64,000 nucleotides of DNA from Neolewinella marina (GCF_002631205.1 NZ_PDLO01000008.1:62001-126000), one strand, 5' to 3'; shown: positions 21,846 to 30,157, numbered from the stretch's first letter. Program-made: numbers and translations. Notes: generated by a model not told the origin, from the letters alone.

Positions 21846-22397
21846 ATGAATAATTGGAACTTCTTTCGGGAAGCCGTAAAAAATTTTCGCTCCACCGGAG
21901 CCATTGCCCGGGCGTCCCCCGTCCTCATCAAGCGCCTCATCAGCGCTATCCCCTCCCATGTGCCCCTCAACGTTGTTGAACTGGGGCCCGGCGAGGGCTG
22001 CATCACGCGCGCGCTGCTGCAACGGCTGCACCCGGAGAGCCGGTTGACGGCCTTCGAGATCAATCCCGCCTTCGTCCGAAGGCTGCAGTTGAACCAGGAC
22101 CCCCGGTTGCAGGTACTGCCCATTGGCGCCGACCGGCTCACGGATCACCTGGCGGAGGGCAGCGTCGATTTCGTCGTCTCCAGCCTCCCCCTCAGCATGA
22201 TCGACCAGCCAGTCAAGGGACGCATCATCGGTCAGTCGCGGCGCGTACTTAAACCCGGCGGACAGTACCTCCAGTACCAGTACGCTCTCCAGGACTACGG
22301 CTTGCTGAAGGACAGCTTCCCGAACGTCTCCGTCAGTTTCACCCTGGCTAACCTGCCGCCGGCCTTCGTGTACAGCTGCTCGCTGGGACTGCTTTAG
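21846..22397 (+). CDS. class I SAM methyltransferase, PmtA-like
   Basis: 183 aa. The SAM-binding motif I is VVELGPGEGCITRALLQRL (near residue 43), followed by AFEINPAF and a motif IV-like VDFVVSSLPLSMI. The combination with GQYLQYQYALQD near the C-terminus resembles phospholipid N-methyltransferases and KsgA-like enzymes. A small soluble enzyme acting on membrane lipids is likely; substrate not proven. It is transcribed divergently from the response regulator. The stop is followed at once by a GC-rich palindromic stretch (22397-22420), possibly a terminator shared with the convergent cyclophilin gene. Confidence 0.75.
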   Translation: MNNWNFFREAVKNFRSTGAIARASPVLIKRLISAIPSHVPLNVVELGPGEGCITRALLQRLHPESRLTAFEINPAFVRRLQLNQDPRLQVLPIGADRLTDHLAEGSVDFVVSSLPLSMIDQPVKGRIIGQSRRVLKPGGQYLQYQYALQDYGLLKDSFPNVSVSFTLANLPPAFVYSCSLGLL

Positions 22398-22427
22398 GCG
22401 GGCGCGCGCGGGTGCCCGTAAATGCGC

Positions 22428-23057
22428 TTACTTAACCGTGATGTTCTCAATCACCACGTCCTCCAGAGGGCGGTCGTAGGCACCCCTTTCTACCTCGGCG
22501 ATGGCTTCTACTACGTCCATTCCGCTGACCACCTCACCGAAGACGGTGTACTCCTGGTCGAGGTCGGGTCGGCCGCCCACGGTCTTGTACGCCTCACGCT
22601 GGGCGTCGCTGTACTGGATGCCCTTGATGCGCTCGATGTTGTCGAGGGTGTTGTCGGTCTGGATCTCCCCGGTGACAATGTAGAACTGGGAACCGCTGCT
22701 GCGCTTCTCCGGATTCGGGGTCCGGGCGGCGGCCAGGGCGCCGTGCAGGTGGGGGGCGCCGATTTCTGCATCGATTTCGTAGCCGGGACCGCCGCGGCCC
22801 AGGGGTTGGTCCGGCCCCGCCCCCTTGCTTTCCGGGTCGCCGGCCTGCACCATGAAGCCGGGAATCACCCGGTGGAACAGGGTTCCGTTGTAGAATCCTT
22901 CCCGGGCCAGTTTGATGAAGTTCTCGGTGTGGCGCTCGGTTTCGGGGTATAGGAGTACCTCGATGTCGCCGCGGTTGGTCTGGATGACGGCGCGGGTGCC
23001 GTCATTGGAGGAGCAGGACAGGAGTCCGAGAAAAAGGGCAAGGAGGAGGTAGCGCAT
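22428..23057 (-). CDS. cyclophilin-type peptidyl-prolyl isomerase lipoprotein
   Basis: 209 aa. A lipoprotein signal (MRYLLLALFLGLLSCSSND) places it in the periplasm, membrane-anchored. The cyclophilin domain shows NRGDIEVLLYPE, GTLFHRVIPGFMVQAGDP, AAARTPNPEKRSSGSQFYIV and YTVFGEVVSGMDVVEAI. It should catalyse cis-trans isomerisation of prolyl bonds during envelope-protein folding. It ends 30 nt from the convergent methyltransferase and starts 39 nt after the small upstream gene, so these two minus-strand genes may form an operon. Confidence 0.93.
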   Translation of the reverse strand: MRYLLLALFLGLLSCSSNDGTRAVIQTNRGDIEVLLYPETERHTENFIKLAREGFYNGTLFHRVIPGFMVQAGDPESKGAGPDQPLGRGGPGYEIDAEIGAPHLHGALAAARTPNPEKRSSGSQFYIVTGEIQTDNTLDNIERIKGIQYSDAQREAYKTVGGRPDLDQEYTVFGEVVSGMDVVEAIAEVERGAYDRPLEDVVIENITVK

Positions 23058-23096
23058 TGGGCAAATTTAAACCGCCGCGGCGAGAAGTCCGGCCAC

Positions 23097-23465
23097 CTAG
23101 CCGAGGAAGCCTTCCTCCTGCTCCAGGTCATTGAAGTAAGCCACGATCTTCTCCTTCAGCAGGGCTTCCTGTCCTTTCAGGTCGGTGGGCGGAATCTTGG
23201 ACGTCAGTTCGTAGTGGGGCCAGCCATCGGCGTCGCGGCCCAGAAAGCGGTAGTGACCATCCTCGGACATCAAGCGACAAACGGCTACGTGCATGAGGTC
23301 GCGCTTTTCCTCCTTCGTGAAGTCGGGCTGCCAGCGGCCAAGTTCCTGTACCCCGATCAGGAAGAGCAGGGCGTTGAGGTCGGGCAGCGACTCCCGCCGG
23401 AAGCGATCCTTGATCAGGTGGCGTACGCGTTGGTAGGCAAAGTCTAGTTCCCAGTTTTCGGCCAC
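23097..23465 (-). CDS. conserved-looking hypothetical protein, 122 aa
   Basis: I do not recognise a named family. The protein is soluble, rich in charged residues, with a probable helical N-terminus (MAENWELDFAYQRVRHLIKD), LLFLIGVQELGRWQPDFTKE and VAVCRLMSEDGHYRFLGRDA. Good codon usage, a clean frame, and position just upstream of the cyclophilin gene on the same strand support a real gene. Its job is unknown. Confidence 0.7.
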   Translation of the reverse strand: MAENWELDFAYQRVRHLIKDRFRRESLPDLNALLFLIGVQELGRWQPDFTKEEKRDLMHVAVCRLMSEDGHYRFLGRDADGWPHYELTSKIPPTDLKGQEALLKEKIVAYFNDLEQEEGFLG

Positions 23466-23595
23466 GGGGGGTTAGGTTGAAGGGGTTGCGAAAGTCGGGG
23501 CAGGCTTGTCGCTACGTTGCGGCACCCTACCTTAGCGAAGCAAACGACCCGGGGGGCGGTTCCGGTTGACCCTCCGTGTAAAACAGCCAACTTAC

Positions 23596-24126
23596 ATGCC
23601 CTTTTCCACTACTCCTCTGGCCGACTTGCTTCTCTTTGAACCGCGGGTATTCGGTGACGAGCGGGGCTACTTCTTCGAAAGTTTCAATAAGCAGCTCTTC
23701 ACGGAAGCCGGCATTCCCGCCGATTTTGTGCAGGATAATCAGGCCGCCAGCGGTCGCGGGGTGCTGCGGGGGATGCATTTCCAACGTGGAGATTCCGCCC
23801 AGGCCAAACTTGTGCGGGTAGTTGTGGGAGAGGTATACGATGTGAGCGTGGACCTCCGTCCCGACTCCCCCACCTACCGGCAGTGGTACGGCTGTTACCT
23901 CAACGACACCAACCACCTGCAACTCTACATCCCCCGTGGCTTTGCCCATGGCTACGTGGTCACCTCCGAAGTGGCGGTCTTCCAGTACAAGTGCGACAAC
24001 TTCTACGCCCCCCAGGCCGAAGGCGGTCTGCGCTATGACGACCCCGCCATCGGCATCGAGTGGCCGGAAGTGGAGGGCGGCTACACCATTGCAGACCGCG
24101 ATCGCAACTGGCCGTTGCTAACCTGA
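23596..24126 (+). CDS. rfbC: dTDP-4-dehydrorhamnose 3,5-epimerase
   Basis: 176 aa from ATG 23596 (MPFSTTPLADLLLFEPRVFG); an in-frame start 30 nt upstream would add a tail not typical of the family. Hallmarks are DERGYFFESFNKQLF, FVQDNQAASGRGVLRGMHFQ with the catalytic His, VDLRPDSPTYRQW, and YIPRGFAHGYVV with the Tyr region. It epimerises C3 and C5 of dTDP-4-keto-6-deoxyglucose in dTDP-L-rhamnose synthesis. It is encoded outside the polysaccharide operon and on the opposite strand. Confidence 0.95.
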   Translation: MPFSTTPLADLLLFEPRVFGDERGYFFESFNKQLFTEAGIPADFVQDNQAASGRGVLRGMHFQRGDSAQAKLVRVVVGEVYDVSVDLRPDSPTYRQWYGCYLNDTNHLQLYIPRGFAHGYVVTSEVAVFQYKCDNFYAPQAEGGLRYDDPAIGIEWPEVEGGYTIADRDRNWPLLT

Positions 24127-24151
24127 GGCCACCACTTGTTGTTTGGAGGAT

Positions 24152-24562
24152 ATGGACACCTCCCACCCCATTCTCTTTTTCGACGGCGTGTGCAACCTCT
24201 GCAACGGCTCGGTCCGCTTCATTCTGGAGCACGACCGCCGAGGGGTACTGCGCTTTGCCAGCCTGCAGTCGGACACCGCTGCGGAGTTACTGCCCCAGTA
24301 CGGTGTAGACCCCAAGGCCCTAAACTCCGTAGTCCTTTACGAGAACGGCCGGGTGTACACCCACAGCGACAGTGTGCTGCGCACCTTCAAGCACATGGGT
24401 GGACCCTGGGCCTATCTCTACTACCTGGGCGTGATCCCCCGCCCCCTGCGCAATTGGGTGTACGACTTCATCGGCCGCAACCGCTACCGCTGGTTCGGCA
24501 AGCGGGAGGCCTGTATGCTGCCCCGCCCGGAATGGGAGCCGCGTTTTTTGGATGAGCGGTGA
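24152..24562 (+). CDS. thiol-disulfide oxidoreductase DCC family protein
   Basis: 136 aa. The family-defining motif FFDGVCNLCNGSVRFILEHD is at the N-terminus (CxxC within DGxCxxC), followed by FASLQSD, SVVLYENGRVYTHSDSVLRT and a C-terminal GRNRYRWFGKREACMLP. The ATG at 24152 is preceded by GGAGG at 24145-24149, an unusually good Shine-Dalgarno for this group, so this start is preferred to a TTG 9 nt upstream. Function of DCC proteins is only broadly known (redox or membrane related). It is 25 nt after rfbC. Confidence 0.9.
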   Translation: MDTSHPILFFDGVCNLCNGSVRFILEHDRRGVLRFASLQSDTAAELLPQYGVDPKALNSVVLYENGRVYTHSDSVLRTFKHMGGPWAYLYYLGVIPRPLRNWVYDFIGRNRYRWFGKREACMLPRPEWEPRFLDER

Positions 24563-24572
24563 ATTTTTCTTC

Positions 24573-24619
24573 GGCAGGCATCGGATGTGTGACAAAATGT
24601 CACACATCCGATGTCTGCC
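24573..24619. repeat. 22-bp hairpin with GACATCCGATGTC-family core
   Basis: Arms 24573-24594 and 24598-24619 are complementary at 21 of 22 positions (the exception is a G-U wobble) around an AAA loop. Each arm contains a variant of the 13-base core seen again at 24728 and near 54300. It directly follows the DCC gene but has no T-run, so it is not a classical terminator. Confidence 0.8.
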
Positions 24620-24727
24620 ATAGTGGCGCTAAACTATAATCACACTAACTACAACCCCTGTTAAGATTCATCATTTGATGTTTCAACAACCTCGACCTAC
24701 CCTATTAATCCACGAATCATGCCCAGG

Positions 24728-24766
24728 GACATCGGATGTCTGTCAAAAAGACAGACATCCGATGTC
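24728..24766. repeat. 17-bp perfect hairpin, GACATCCGATGTC family
   Basis: Arms 24728-24744 and 24750-24766 are exactly complementary around an A5 loop; each holds the 13-base core GACATC(C/G)GATGTC. It lies 28 bp before the start of the metallo-beta-lactamase-fold gene, so it would sit in its leader or promoter region. Confidence 0.85.
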
Positions 24767-24793
24767 TGACAATCCGTCACTATCTTCCCCCAC

Positions 24794-26191
24794 ATGACCC
24801 TCACATTCTGCGGCGCCGCCCGCGAAGTCACCGGCTCGGCCCACCTGCTCACCCTTGACAACGGCTACCGCATCCTGCTCGACTGTGGCCTCTACCAGGG
24901 CCGGAACGATGACATGGAGCACTTTAATGAGAACTGGCGCTTCGACCCGGCGGACATCGATGCCCTGGTGCTCTCCCACGCCCACATCGACCACAGCGGG
25001 CGCATCCCCAAGCTGGTGCGCGACGGATTTCGGGGCAAGATCTACAGCACCCACGCCACCCGCAGCCTCTGCGCCATCCTGCTGCTCGATTCGGCCTTCA
25101 TCCAGGAAAAGGACGCCGAATACTTTAACCGCAAGCACAAGAAAACCGGCCAGACCCGCCGCCCCCTTTACGGCCGCCCCGACGTGAAGCCGGCTATGGA
25201 ACGCTTCGTCGCCCTGCCCTACAATACTTGGCAGGAGATCCGCCCGGGGGTTGAACTCCAGTTCCGGGACGCCGGCCACATCCTCGGCAGCGCCAGCGTG
25301 ACCCTGCGCATCCGGGACGAGAGTGGGCAGACCACTACGGTGGGCTTCACCGGCGACGTTGGCCGCCCCGATCGACCCATCCTGCGCGACCCCCAGAAAA
25401 TGCCCCACTGCGATTTTCTGATCAGCGAAGCCACCTACGGCGACCGGGAACACGAGTCGCCCCCCAATGAAATGCGCCGCTTCCTGCAAGTGATCCAGGA
25501 TACCTGCGTCACCAAAGGCGGCAAACTCCTCATTCCGGCCTTCAGCGTGGGGCGTACCCAGGAGATCGTCTATATGCTCGACCAACTGGAGAGCAGTGGG
25601 CAGCTGCCCAGGATCCCGGTTTTTGTCGACAGCCCCCTGGCCGTCGACGCCACCACCGTCTTCGGCGCCCATCCCGAATGCTACGACCTCGACCTCCAGG
25701 AGTACCTGCTCACCGACGATGACCCCTTCGGCTTCAGCCGCCTGACCTACACCCAAAGCGTGGCGGAAAGCAAGGCCCTGAACTTCCTCGACGGGCCCGC
25801 CATCATCATCAGCGCCAGCGGCATGATGAACGCCGGCCGCAGCAAGCACCACCTGGCCAACACTATGAGCGATCCGCGCAACACCATCTTCATCGTAGGC
25901 TACTGCGCCCCCGGCACCCCCGGCGGCCGACTCCGGGAAGGAGCCGAAGGGCTTAAGCTGTTCGGGAAGTACCACCCGCTCCGGGCCGAAATAGTCACCA
26001 TGGATTCCTTCAGCGCCCACGCCGACCGCTCCGAGCTGATCAATTTCCTGAACGGGCAACAAGACAGCTGTGAGAAGGTCTTCCTGGTCCACGGTACCCT
26101 GGACCGGATGGAACCCCTCGGAGAAAGCCTTACCCGGGCGGGCTTCCGGGAAGTGATCATGCCACAACTGGGCGATGAGGTGGCCCTGTAA
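24794..26191 (+). CDS. MBL-fold hydrolase with RNA-specificity domain (CPSF73/Ysh1-like)
   Basis: 465 aa. The metallo-beta-lactamase core has SHAHIDHSGRIPKLV (metal-binding HxHxDH), RDAGHILGSASVTL, GFTGDVGRPDRPIL and SEATYGDREHESPP. The beta-CASP part has IPAFSVGRTQEIVYML, VDSPLAVDAT and ISASGMMNAGRSKHHL, and the Zn-binding C-terminal part has DSFSAHADRSELINFL. This is the bacterial exonuclease/RNA-specificity type of the RNase J/CPSF superfamily, so a role in RNA cleavage is likely though unproven here. The following lipoprotein gene starts inside its 3' end with a 17-nt overlap. Confidence 0.93.
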   Translation: MTLTFCGAAREVTGSAHLLTLDNGYRILLDCGLYQGRNDDMEHFNENWRFDPADIDALVLSHAHIDHSGRIPKLVRDGFRGKIYSTHATRSLCAILLLDSAFIQEKDAEYFNRKHKKTGQTRRPLYGRPDVKPAMERFVALPYNTWQEIRPGVELQFRDAGHILGSASVTLRIRDESGQTTTVGFTGDVGRPDRPILRDPQKMPHCDFLISEATYGDREHESPPNEMRRFLQVIQDTCVTKGGKLLIPAFSVGRTQEIVYMLDQLESSGQLPRIPVFVDSPLAVDATTVFGAHPECYDLDLQEYLLTDDDPFGFSRLTYTQSVAESKALNFLDGPAIIISASGMMNAGRSKHHLANTMSDPRNTIFIVGYCAPGTPGGRLREGAEGLKLFGKYHPLRAEIVTMDSFSAHADRSELINFLNGQQDSCEKVFLVHGTLDRMEPLGESLTRAGFREVIMPQLGDEVAL

Positions 26192-27128
26192 CCTGATACT
26201 TCTGCTCCTGCTGGTCGTTGCTTGCGAAAAGGAGCCCCCGCCCCCCACCCCGGCCTTTTACCACTGGCAAACGGAACTGGACCTGCCCACCGATCTTCTG
26301 TCCCGCCACGCCGCCGAAAGAATCTACATCAAGGCCTTCGACGTGAGCCGGACCGGTGGCCGGCCGGAACCCTCGGCGCTGCTGCAATCCACCGTTGATA
26401 CCCTGCCCGTGGAGGCCGTGCCCGTGATCTTCATCACCAATGAAGTCTTCGCCCACCCCCACCCTGATCTGGTCCAGGACCTGGTGGGCCTGCTGACGGA
26501 AGTATTCCCCTTCCCCTACAATGAACTGCAGATCGACTGCGACTGGACCGCCACCACCCGCTCCGCCTATTTCGACTTCCTCGTGGCCCTCGGGGAGGCC
26601 TCCGGCAAGCTGGTTAGCTGCACGGTCCGCCTGCACCAGTACCGCGACCGGGCAGCGCAGGGCATTCCCCCCGTCGACCGCGCCGTGCTGATGGCCTACA
26701 ACACCGGCGACCTCCAGCGCTGGGAAACGGAGAACAGCATCCTGGACCCCACCATCGTCGAGCAGTACATCAGGGAGCAGCCCCCCTACCCCCTGCCACT
26801 CGATCTTGCCGTTGCCGCCTACGACTGGGCGGTGGTGTACCGCCGCGACCAGTTGGCCTACCTGGTCAACGAACCGGAACTGGACGAACTGGGCGACTCC
26901 CTGCGGTTTACCCGACTCGCGGAGGGGCGTTACCGCGTCGACAGTTCCACCTATTACGGGGGCCTCTACCTCTACCGGGGCGACCTGATCCGCCACGAAA
27001 CCGTGGATACGGCCACCGCCCGGGCCCTGGGGTGGGAGCTCTGGCCCCGGGTCGCCAATCCGGGCAGCCGCCACCTCATCTACTACCACTTGGGAAGCCG
27101 GCAGTGGGATTCCGGGGCGGAGGACTGA
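26175..27128 (+). CDS. hypothetical lipoprotein, 317 aa
   Basis: An SPII signal is clear (MRWPCNLILLLLLVVACEKE), followed by a proline-rich linker. The mature part contains AERIYIKAFDVSRTGG, VPVIFITNEVFAHPHPD, NELQIDCDWTATTRSAYFDF and VDRAVLMAYNTGDLQRW. These strand-acid patterns suggest a TIM-barrel-like, glycosidase-related fold, but I cannot assign a family. It overlaps the preceding MBL gene by 17 nt, and its stop directly abuts the stop of the convergent gene with no base between them. Confidence 0.75.
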   Translation: MRWPCNLILLLLLVVACEKEPPPPTPAFYHWQTELDLPTDLLSRHAAERIYIKAFDVSRTGGRPEPSALLQSTVDTLPVEAVPVIFITNEVFAHPHPDLVQDLVGLLTEVFPFPYNELQIDCDWTATTRSAYFDFLVALGEASGKLVSCTVRLHQYRDRAAQGIPPVDRAVLMAYNTGDLQRWETENSILDPTIVEQYIREQPPYPLPLDLAVAAYDWAVVYRRDQLAYLVNEPELDELGDSLRFTRLAEGRYRVDSSTYYGGLYLYRGDLIRHETVDTATARALGWELWPRVANPGSRHLIYYHLGSRQWDSGAED

Positions 27129-27995
27129 CTACCTGCGGACCCGCCGCGCAATGGCCCGCCGCCGGATGCGGGTAGCTTCGGCAGCAATGTAGAGGTATTC
27201 ATCGCCGTAGATGCTCACGGCCTCGTGCTGGGTGGGCACCGCCCAGGCCAGGTTCCGCCGCCGGAGCCTTCCCCGGAAGAAGCGATCTCCCGGATAGTCG
27301 CTCACGGTAATCACGCTGGCGGCCCCCGTGGGCAGGAATCCCAGCAACGTCCGGTAGTTGTAGGCCACCAGAAAGAGCTCCCGCGTATCCCGGTCGAGGG
27401 TAGCCCCGGTGATCACCCGGCGGGGCAGGTAGAGGCTGTCCACCAGTTCGGCCGTGTAGCTACCAGGGTGGGCAGGCAGGCGAAAGTGGTAGATGTAGAA
27501 GGGCCGGTCGCCAAAGAGGATATCCTTGGTAAAGAGGTGAAGGTAGCCGTCGCTGGCCACCATCGCCTCGCAGTCGTAGTTGCCCCGCCGCAGCCGCCCG
27601 CCGCCATCCTGCCCGGGGTAGGTATAGCGGATGGAGTCGGTCCTGCCGCTCCCGGGGTCATAGGTATAGATGGTCGCGGACGTCCGTTCTCCCCGGTTGT
27701 TTCCGAAGTCGCCCACGTAGATCAACCCGTTTTCGTCGGCGCAGATGTCCTCGTAGTCCACCGCCCGGGCCTCCAGGGTATCGATACCGAGCAGCTGCCC
27801 CCGCAGGTCGGTGGTGTAGAGGTAGGGGCCGTCGCCGCTGTCGTTGTGCCAGATCATGCGCTGGCCGTCGATGACCAGGCCCGAAGCTTCGTTGAGCACC
27901 GGTGGGAGGCGGATCTTGCGTGGCAGGTCCGGGGTGCCGCAGCCCGTCAGGAGGATCAGGAGGGCGGGTACGCAGGTGCCAAGGAATTTCCCCAT
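27129..27995 (-). CDS. beta-propeller-like lipoprotein, 288 aa
   Basis: SPII signal MGKFLGTCVPALLILLTGCG. The mature chain has repeated strand-rich units (EASGLVIDGQRMIWHNDSGD; ENGLIYVGDFGNNRGERT; DCEAMVASDGYLHLFTKD; RVITGATLDRDTRELFLVAY), resembling SdiA-regulated or phytase-esterase-like propellers of Bacteroidota. The function is unknown. A likely promoter (TATCTTGG on the minus strand, 28024-28031) lies just upstream. It is divergent from the YdjC-like gene and convergent with the previous lipoprotein. Confidence 0.75.
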   Translation of the reverse strand: MGKFLGTCVPALLILLTGCGTPDLPRKIRLPPVLNEASGLVIDGQRMIWHNDSGDGPYLYTTDLRGQLLGIDTLEARAVDYEDICADENGLIYVGDFGNNRGERTSATIYTYDPGSGRTDSIRYTYPGQDGGGRLRRGNYDCEAMVASDGYLHLFTKDILFGDRPFYIYHFRLPAHPGSYTAELVDSLYLPRRVITGATLDRDTRELFLVAYNYRTLLGFLPTGAASVITVSDYPGDRFFRGRLRRRNLAWAVPTQHEAVSIYGDEYLYIAAEATRIRRRAIARRVRR

Positions 27996-28023
27996 GGGAA
28001 GCCGGGTTTTTTGAGGGTGGTGG

Positions 28024-28031
28024 CCAAGATA
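28024..28031 (-). promoter_or_regulatory. putative -7 box for the 27129-27995 gene
   Basis: The minus strand reads TATCTTGG, one change from TAnnTTTG, 29 nt upstream of the start codon. It mirrors the box at 28070-28077, forming a symmetric divergent promoter pair 38 bp apart. Confidence 0.45.
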
Positions 28032-28069
28032 AGTTCACCTCCGCGGTCCGGACATTTCGCAGGTCCGGC

Positions 28070-28077
28070 TATCTTGG
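28070..28077 (+). promoter_or_regulatory. putative -7 box for the YdjC-like deacetylase gene
   Basis: The plus strand reads TATCTTGG. Transcription starting a few bases downstream would exclude the ATG at 28078 and favours the ATG at 28093 as the real start of the deacetylase. Confidence 0.45.
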
Positions 28078-28092
28078 ATGCAAAAATCGATC

Positions 28093-29019
28093 ATGCGTAT
28101 CCTCACCTGCCTCCTCGCACTGCTCCTTGCCCCCTGGTCATTGATGGCCCAGCACCTTGCCGCCGAGTTGGGCTACGGAGCGAATGAAAAGCTGCTGATC
28201 GTCCACGCCGATGACCTGGGCGTTACCCACGCCACCAACCAGGGCAGCTTCCGCGCCCTGGACAAGGGTACGGTCAGCAGCGCCAGCATCATGGCCAACA
28301 CCCCCTGGCTGCCGGAAGTAGCCCGCTACGCCATCAGCCACCCGGACGCCGACCTCGGCATGCACCTGGTGCTGACCAGCGAGTGGCGCGACCTGAAGTG
28401 GGGCAGTGTAGCCAGTGCCGACCGGGTAAGCAGCCTGCTGGATTCAGCGGGTTATCTGAAGTCCAACTGCGCGGATATGGTCCGCTCCGCGGTCCCCGAA
28501 GAGGTGAGGATCGAGATCAAGGCCCAGATCGAGAAGGCCCGGGCTCTCGGCATCAAGCCCACCCACCTGGACACCCACATGGGCTGCCTGGCCGCCACCC
28601 CCGAGCTGTTCCGGATCTACCTGGAGACGGGGCGGGAGTACGGGCTGCCCACCCTCATCAGTCGCAACCGCCTGGAAAGCATGCCCCCCGCTTACCGGGA
28701 GGCCATCACCGACCAGGACATGGTGGTCGATAACCTCTTCATGGCCGGCGAGCCCGACTATGAGATCGGGCTGGAAACCTTCTACCGGGACCAGCTTCAG
28801 GACCTGCCCGCCGGGGTCAACGTACTACTGATCCACACCGCCCTCGACGGGGCCGAAAGTGCCGCCATGGCCGGAGGCGCGGAAGCCTTCGGTAGCCGCT
28901 GGCGGCAGCTGGACTACAACTTCTTCACCAGCGATGCCTTCGCCGACATCCTGGCCGAGGAGGGCATCCGCCTGATCACCTGGCGCGAACTGGCTGAGCG
29001 GCGGAAGCAGGAACGGTAG
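28093..29019 (+). CDS. YdjC/ChbG-family carbohydrate deacetylase
   Basis: 308 aa from ATG 28093. A signal peptide (MRILTCLLALLLAPWSLMAQ) indicates export. The family motif LLIVHADDLGVTHATNQGSF contains the catalytic/metal Asp pair; LGMHLVLTSEWRDLKW and PTHLDTHMGC supply the metal His residues. YdjC-type enzymes deacetylate N-acetylated oligosaccharides such as chitobiose. An exported version suggests use on external or periplasmic glycans. The gene has its own predicted promoter and is followed 30 nt later by an esterase gene. Confidence 0.9.
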   Translation: MRILTCLLALLLAPWSLMAQHLAAELGYGANEKLLIVHADDLGVTHATNQGSFRALDKGTVSSASIMANTPWLPEVARYAISHPDADLGMHLVLTSEWRDLKWGSVASADRVSSLLDSAGYLKSNCADMVRSAVPEEVRIEIKAQIEKARALGIKPTHLDTHMGCLAATPELFRIYLETGREYGLPTLISRNRLESMPPAYREAITDQDMVVDNLFMAGEPDYEIGLETFYRDQLQDLPAGVNVLLIHTALDGAESAAMAGGAEAFGSRWRQLDYNFFTSDAFADILAEEGIRLITWRELAERRKQER

Positions 29020-29020
29020 C

Positions 29021-29028
29021 TACCTTTG
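29021..29028 (+). promoter_or_regulatory. putative -7 box for the esterase gene
   Basis: TACCTTTG matches TAnnTTTG exactly, directly after the stop of the YdjC-like gene and 21 nt before the esterase ATG at 29050. This favours separate expression of the esterase. Confidence 0.45.
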
Positions 29029-29049
29029 GGCCCGCTACCCCAACCAACC

Positions 29050-30138
29050 ATGCCCCAGCGGACCCTGAAACTGATCACCACCACCGACGACGAGCGGCCC
29101 ATCTACGTGGCCGGCACCTTCAACGACTGGAACGCCCACGACGAGTGCTACCGCATGGAAGCCGACGAGCGGCCGGGCACCTACCGGCGAACCTTCAAGT
29201 TTCCCGACGACCTGCTGAAGGTGGAATACAAGTACACCCGCGGGGGCTGGGAATCGGTCGAGCTGGGCGACCACCAGGAAAGTGCCCTGAACCACCTCCG
29301 CTACACCCACGAACCCTGGACGGTACCGGATCGGGTGGCACACTGGGCCAGCTCCGGACTCGAATACCAGGACCATCTTCTGCCCCGCATTGAGGTGATC
29401 GACGAGCACTTCGAAATCCCGGAACTGATCCGCACCCGCCGGGTCGCCGCGCTGCTGCCGCACGACTACTATGAGTCGGACAAGCGCTACCCCGTGCTCT
29501 ACCTTCAGGACGGACAAAACCTCTTCGACGACTACGCCCCCTTCGGCAGCTGGGGGGTAGACAAGCGACTGGCCCACCTGGCCGAGCACGGGCACGGCGA
29601 CCTGATCGTGGTGGCCATCGACCACGCCGAGAGTGAACGCATGAGCGAGTTCACCCCCTCCTTCAAGACCCGGCTGGGGCGGGGCGACGGCCGCAAGTAC
29701 GTCCGCTTCCTGGCCGAACGTCTCAAGCCCTACATCGACGCCCACTTCCGCACCCGACCGGAGCCCGGGCATACGGGTATCGGGGGCAGCTCCCTGGGGG
29801 GGCTGATCAGCATCTACGCCGGCATCATGTACCCCGACATTTACCAGAAGCTGATGGTGTTCAGTCCCAGCCTGTGGGTGACCCCCGAAATCCCCTTCAA
29901 CATCATGACCCTCTCGCGGCAGTACCGGGGGCGGATGTACCTCTACGGCGGCGAAGCGGAAAGCGCCACCATGGTACCCAATATGGAGCGCTTCCGCCAG
30001 CAACTGCTCAAGCAGACCGACGCCTCCCGCCTCGAGATTGAACTGGCCATCGACCCCCTGGGGCAGCACAACGAGGCCCGCTGGGGGCGGGAATTTCCCA
30101 AAGCCATCCAGTGGCTCTTTCCGGCCACCGAAAGCTGA
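29050..30138 (+). CDS. esterase-D-family hydrolase with N-terminal CBM48-like domain
   Basis: 362 aa from ATG 29050. Residues about 1-90 resemble the glycogen-binding/CBM48 fold (PIYVAGTFNDWNAHDECYRM; GTYRRTFKFPDDLLKVEYKY). The alpha/beta hydrolase part has PVLYLQDGQNLFDDYAPFG, nucleophile elbow GIGGSSLGGLISIY, and late acidic/His segments (PLGQHNEARW). Similar proteins act as carbohydrate or siderophore esterases. No signal peptide is seen, so it is probably cytoplasmic. The predicted promoter at 29021 fits the chosen start. Confidence 0.87.
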   Translation: MPQRTLKLITTTDDERPIYVAGTFNDWNAHDECYRMEADERPGTYRRTFKFPDDLLKVEYKYTRGGWESVELGDHQESALNHLRYTHEPWTVPDRVAHWASSGLEYQDHLLPRIEVIDEHFEIPELIRTRRVAALLPHDYYESDKRYPVLYLQDGQNLFDDYAPFGSWGVDKRLAHLAEHGHGDLIVVAIDHAESERMSEFTPSFKTRLGRGDGRKYVRFLAERLKPYIDAHFRTRPEPGHTGIGGSSLGGLISIYAGIMYPDIYQKLMVFSPSLWVTPEIPFNIMTLSRQYRGRMYLYGGEAESATMVPNMERFRQQLLKQTDASRLEIELAIDPLGQHNEARWGREFPKAIQWLFPATES

Positions 30139-30149
30139 CCCAAATTCCG

Positions 30150-30157
30150 TATCTTCG
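30150..30157 (+). promoter_or_regulatory. putative -7 box for the lytic transglycosylase gene
   Basis: TATCTTCG, one change from the TAnnTTTG consensus, 35 nt before the TTG start at 30193. Confidence 0.35.

Noticed and set aside
24573-24766. CRISPR array
   Set aside because: The repeats are palindromic and irregularly spaced, with no unique spacers of fixed length and no cas genes.
24743-26248. Open frame antisense to the MBL gene
   Set aside because: It covers a gene with complete MBL motifs and has no start context.
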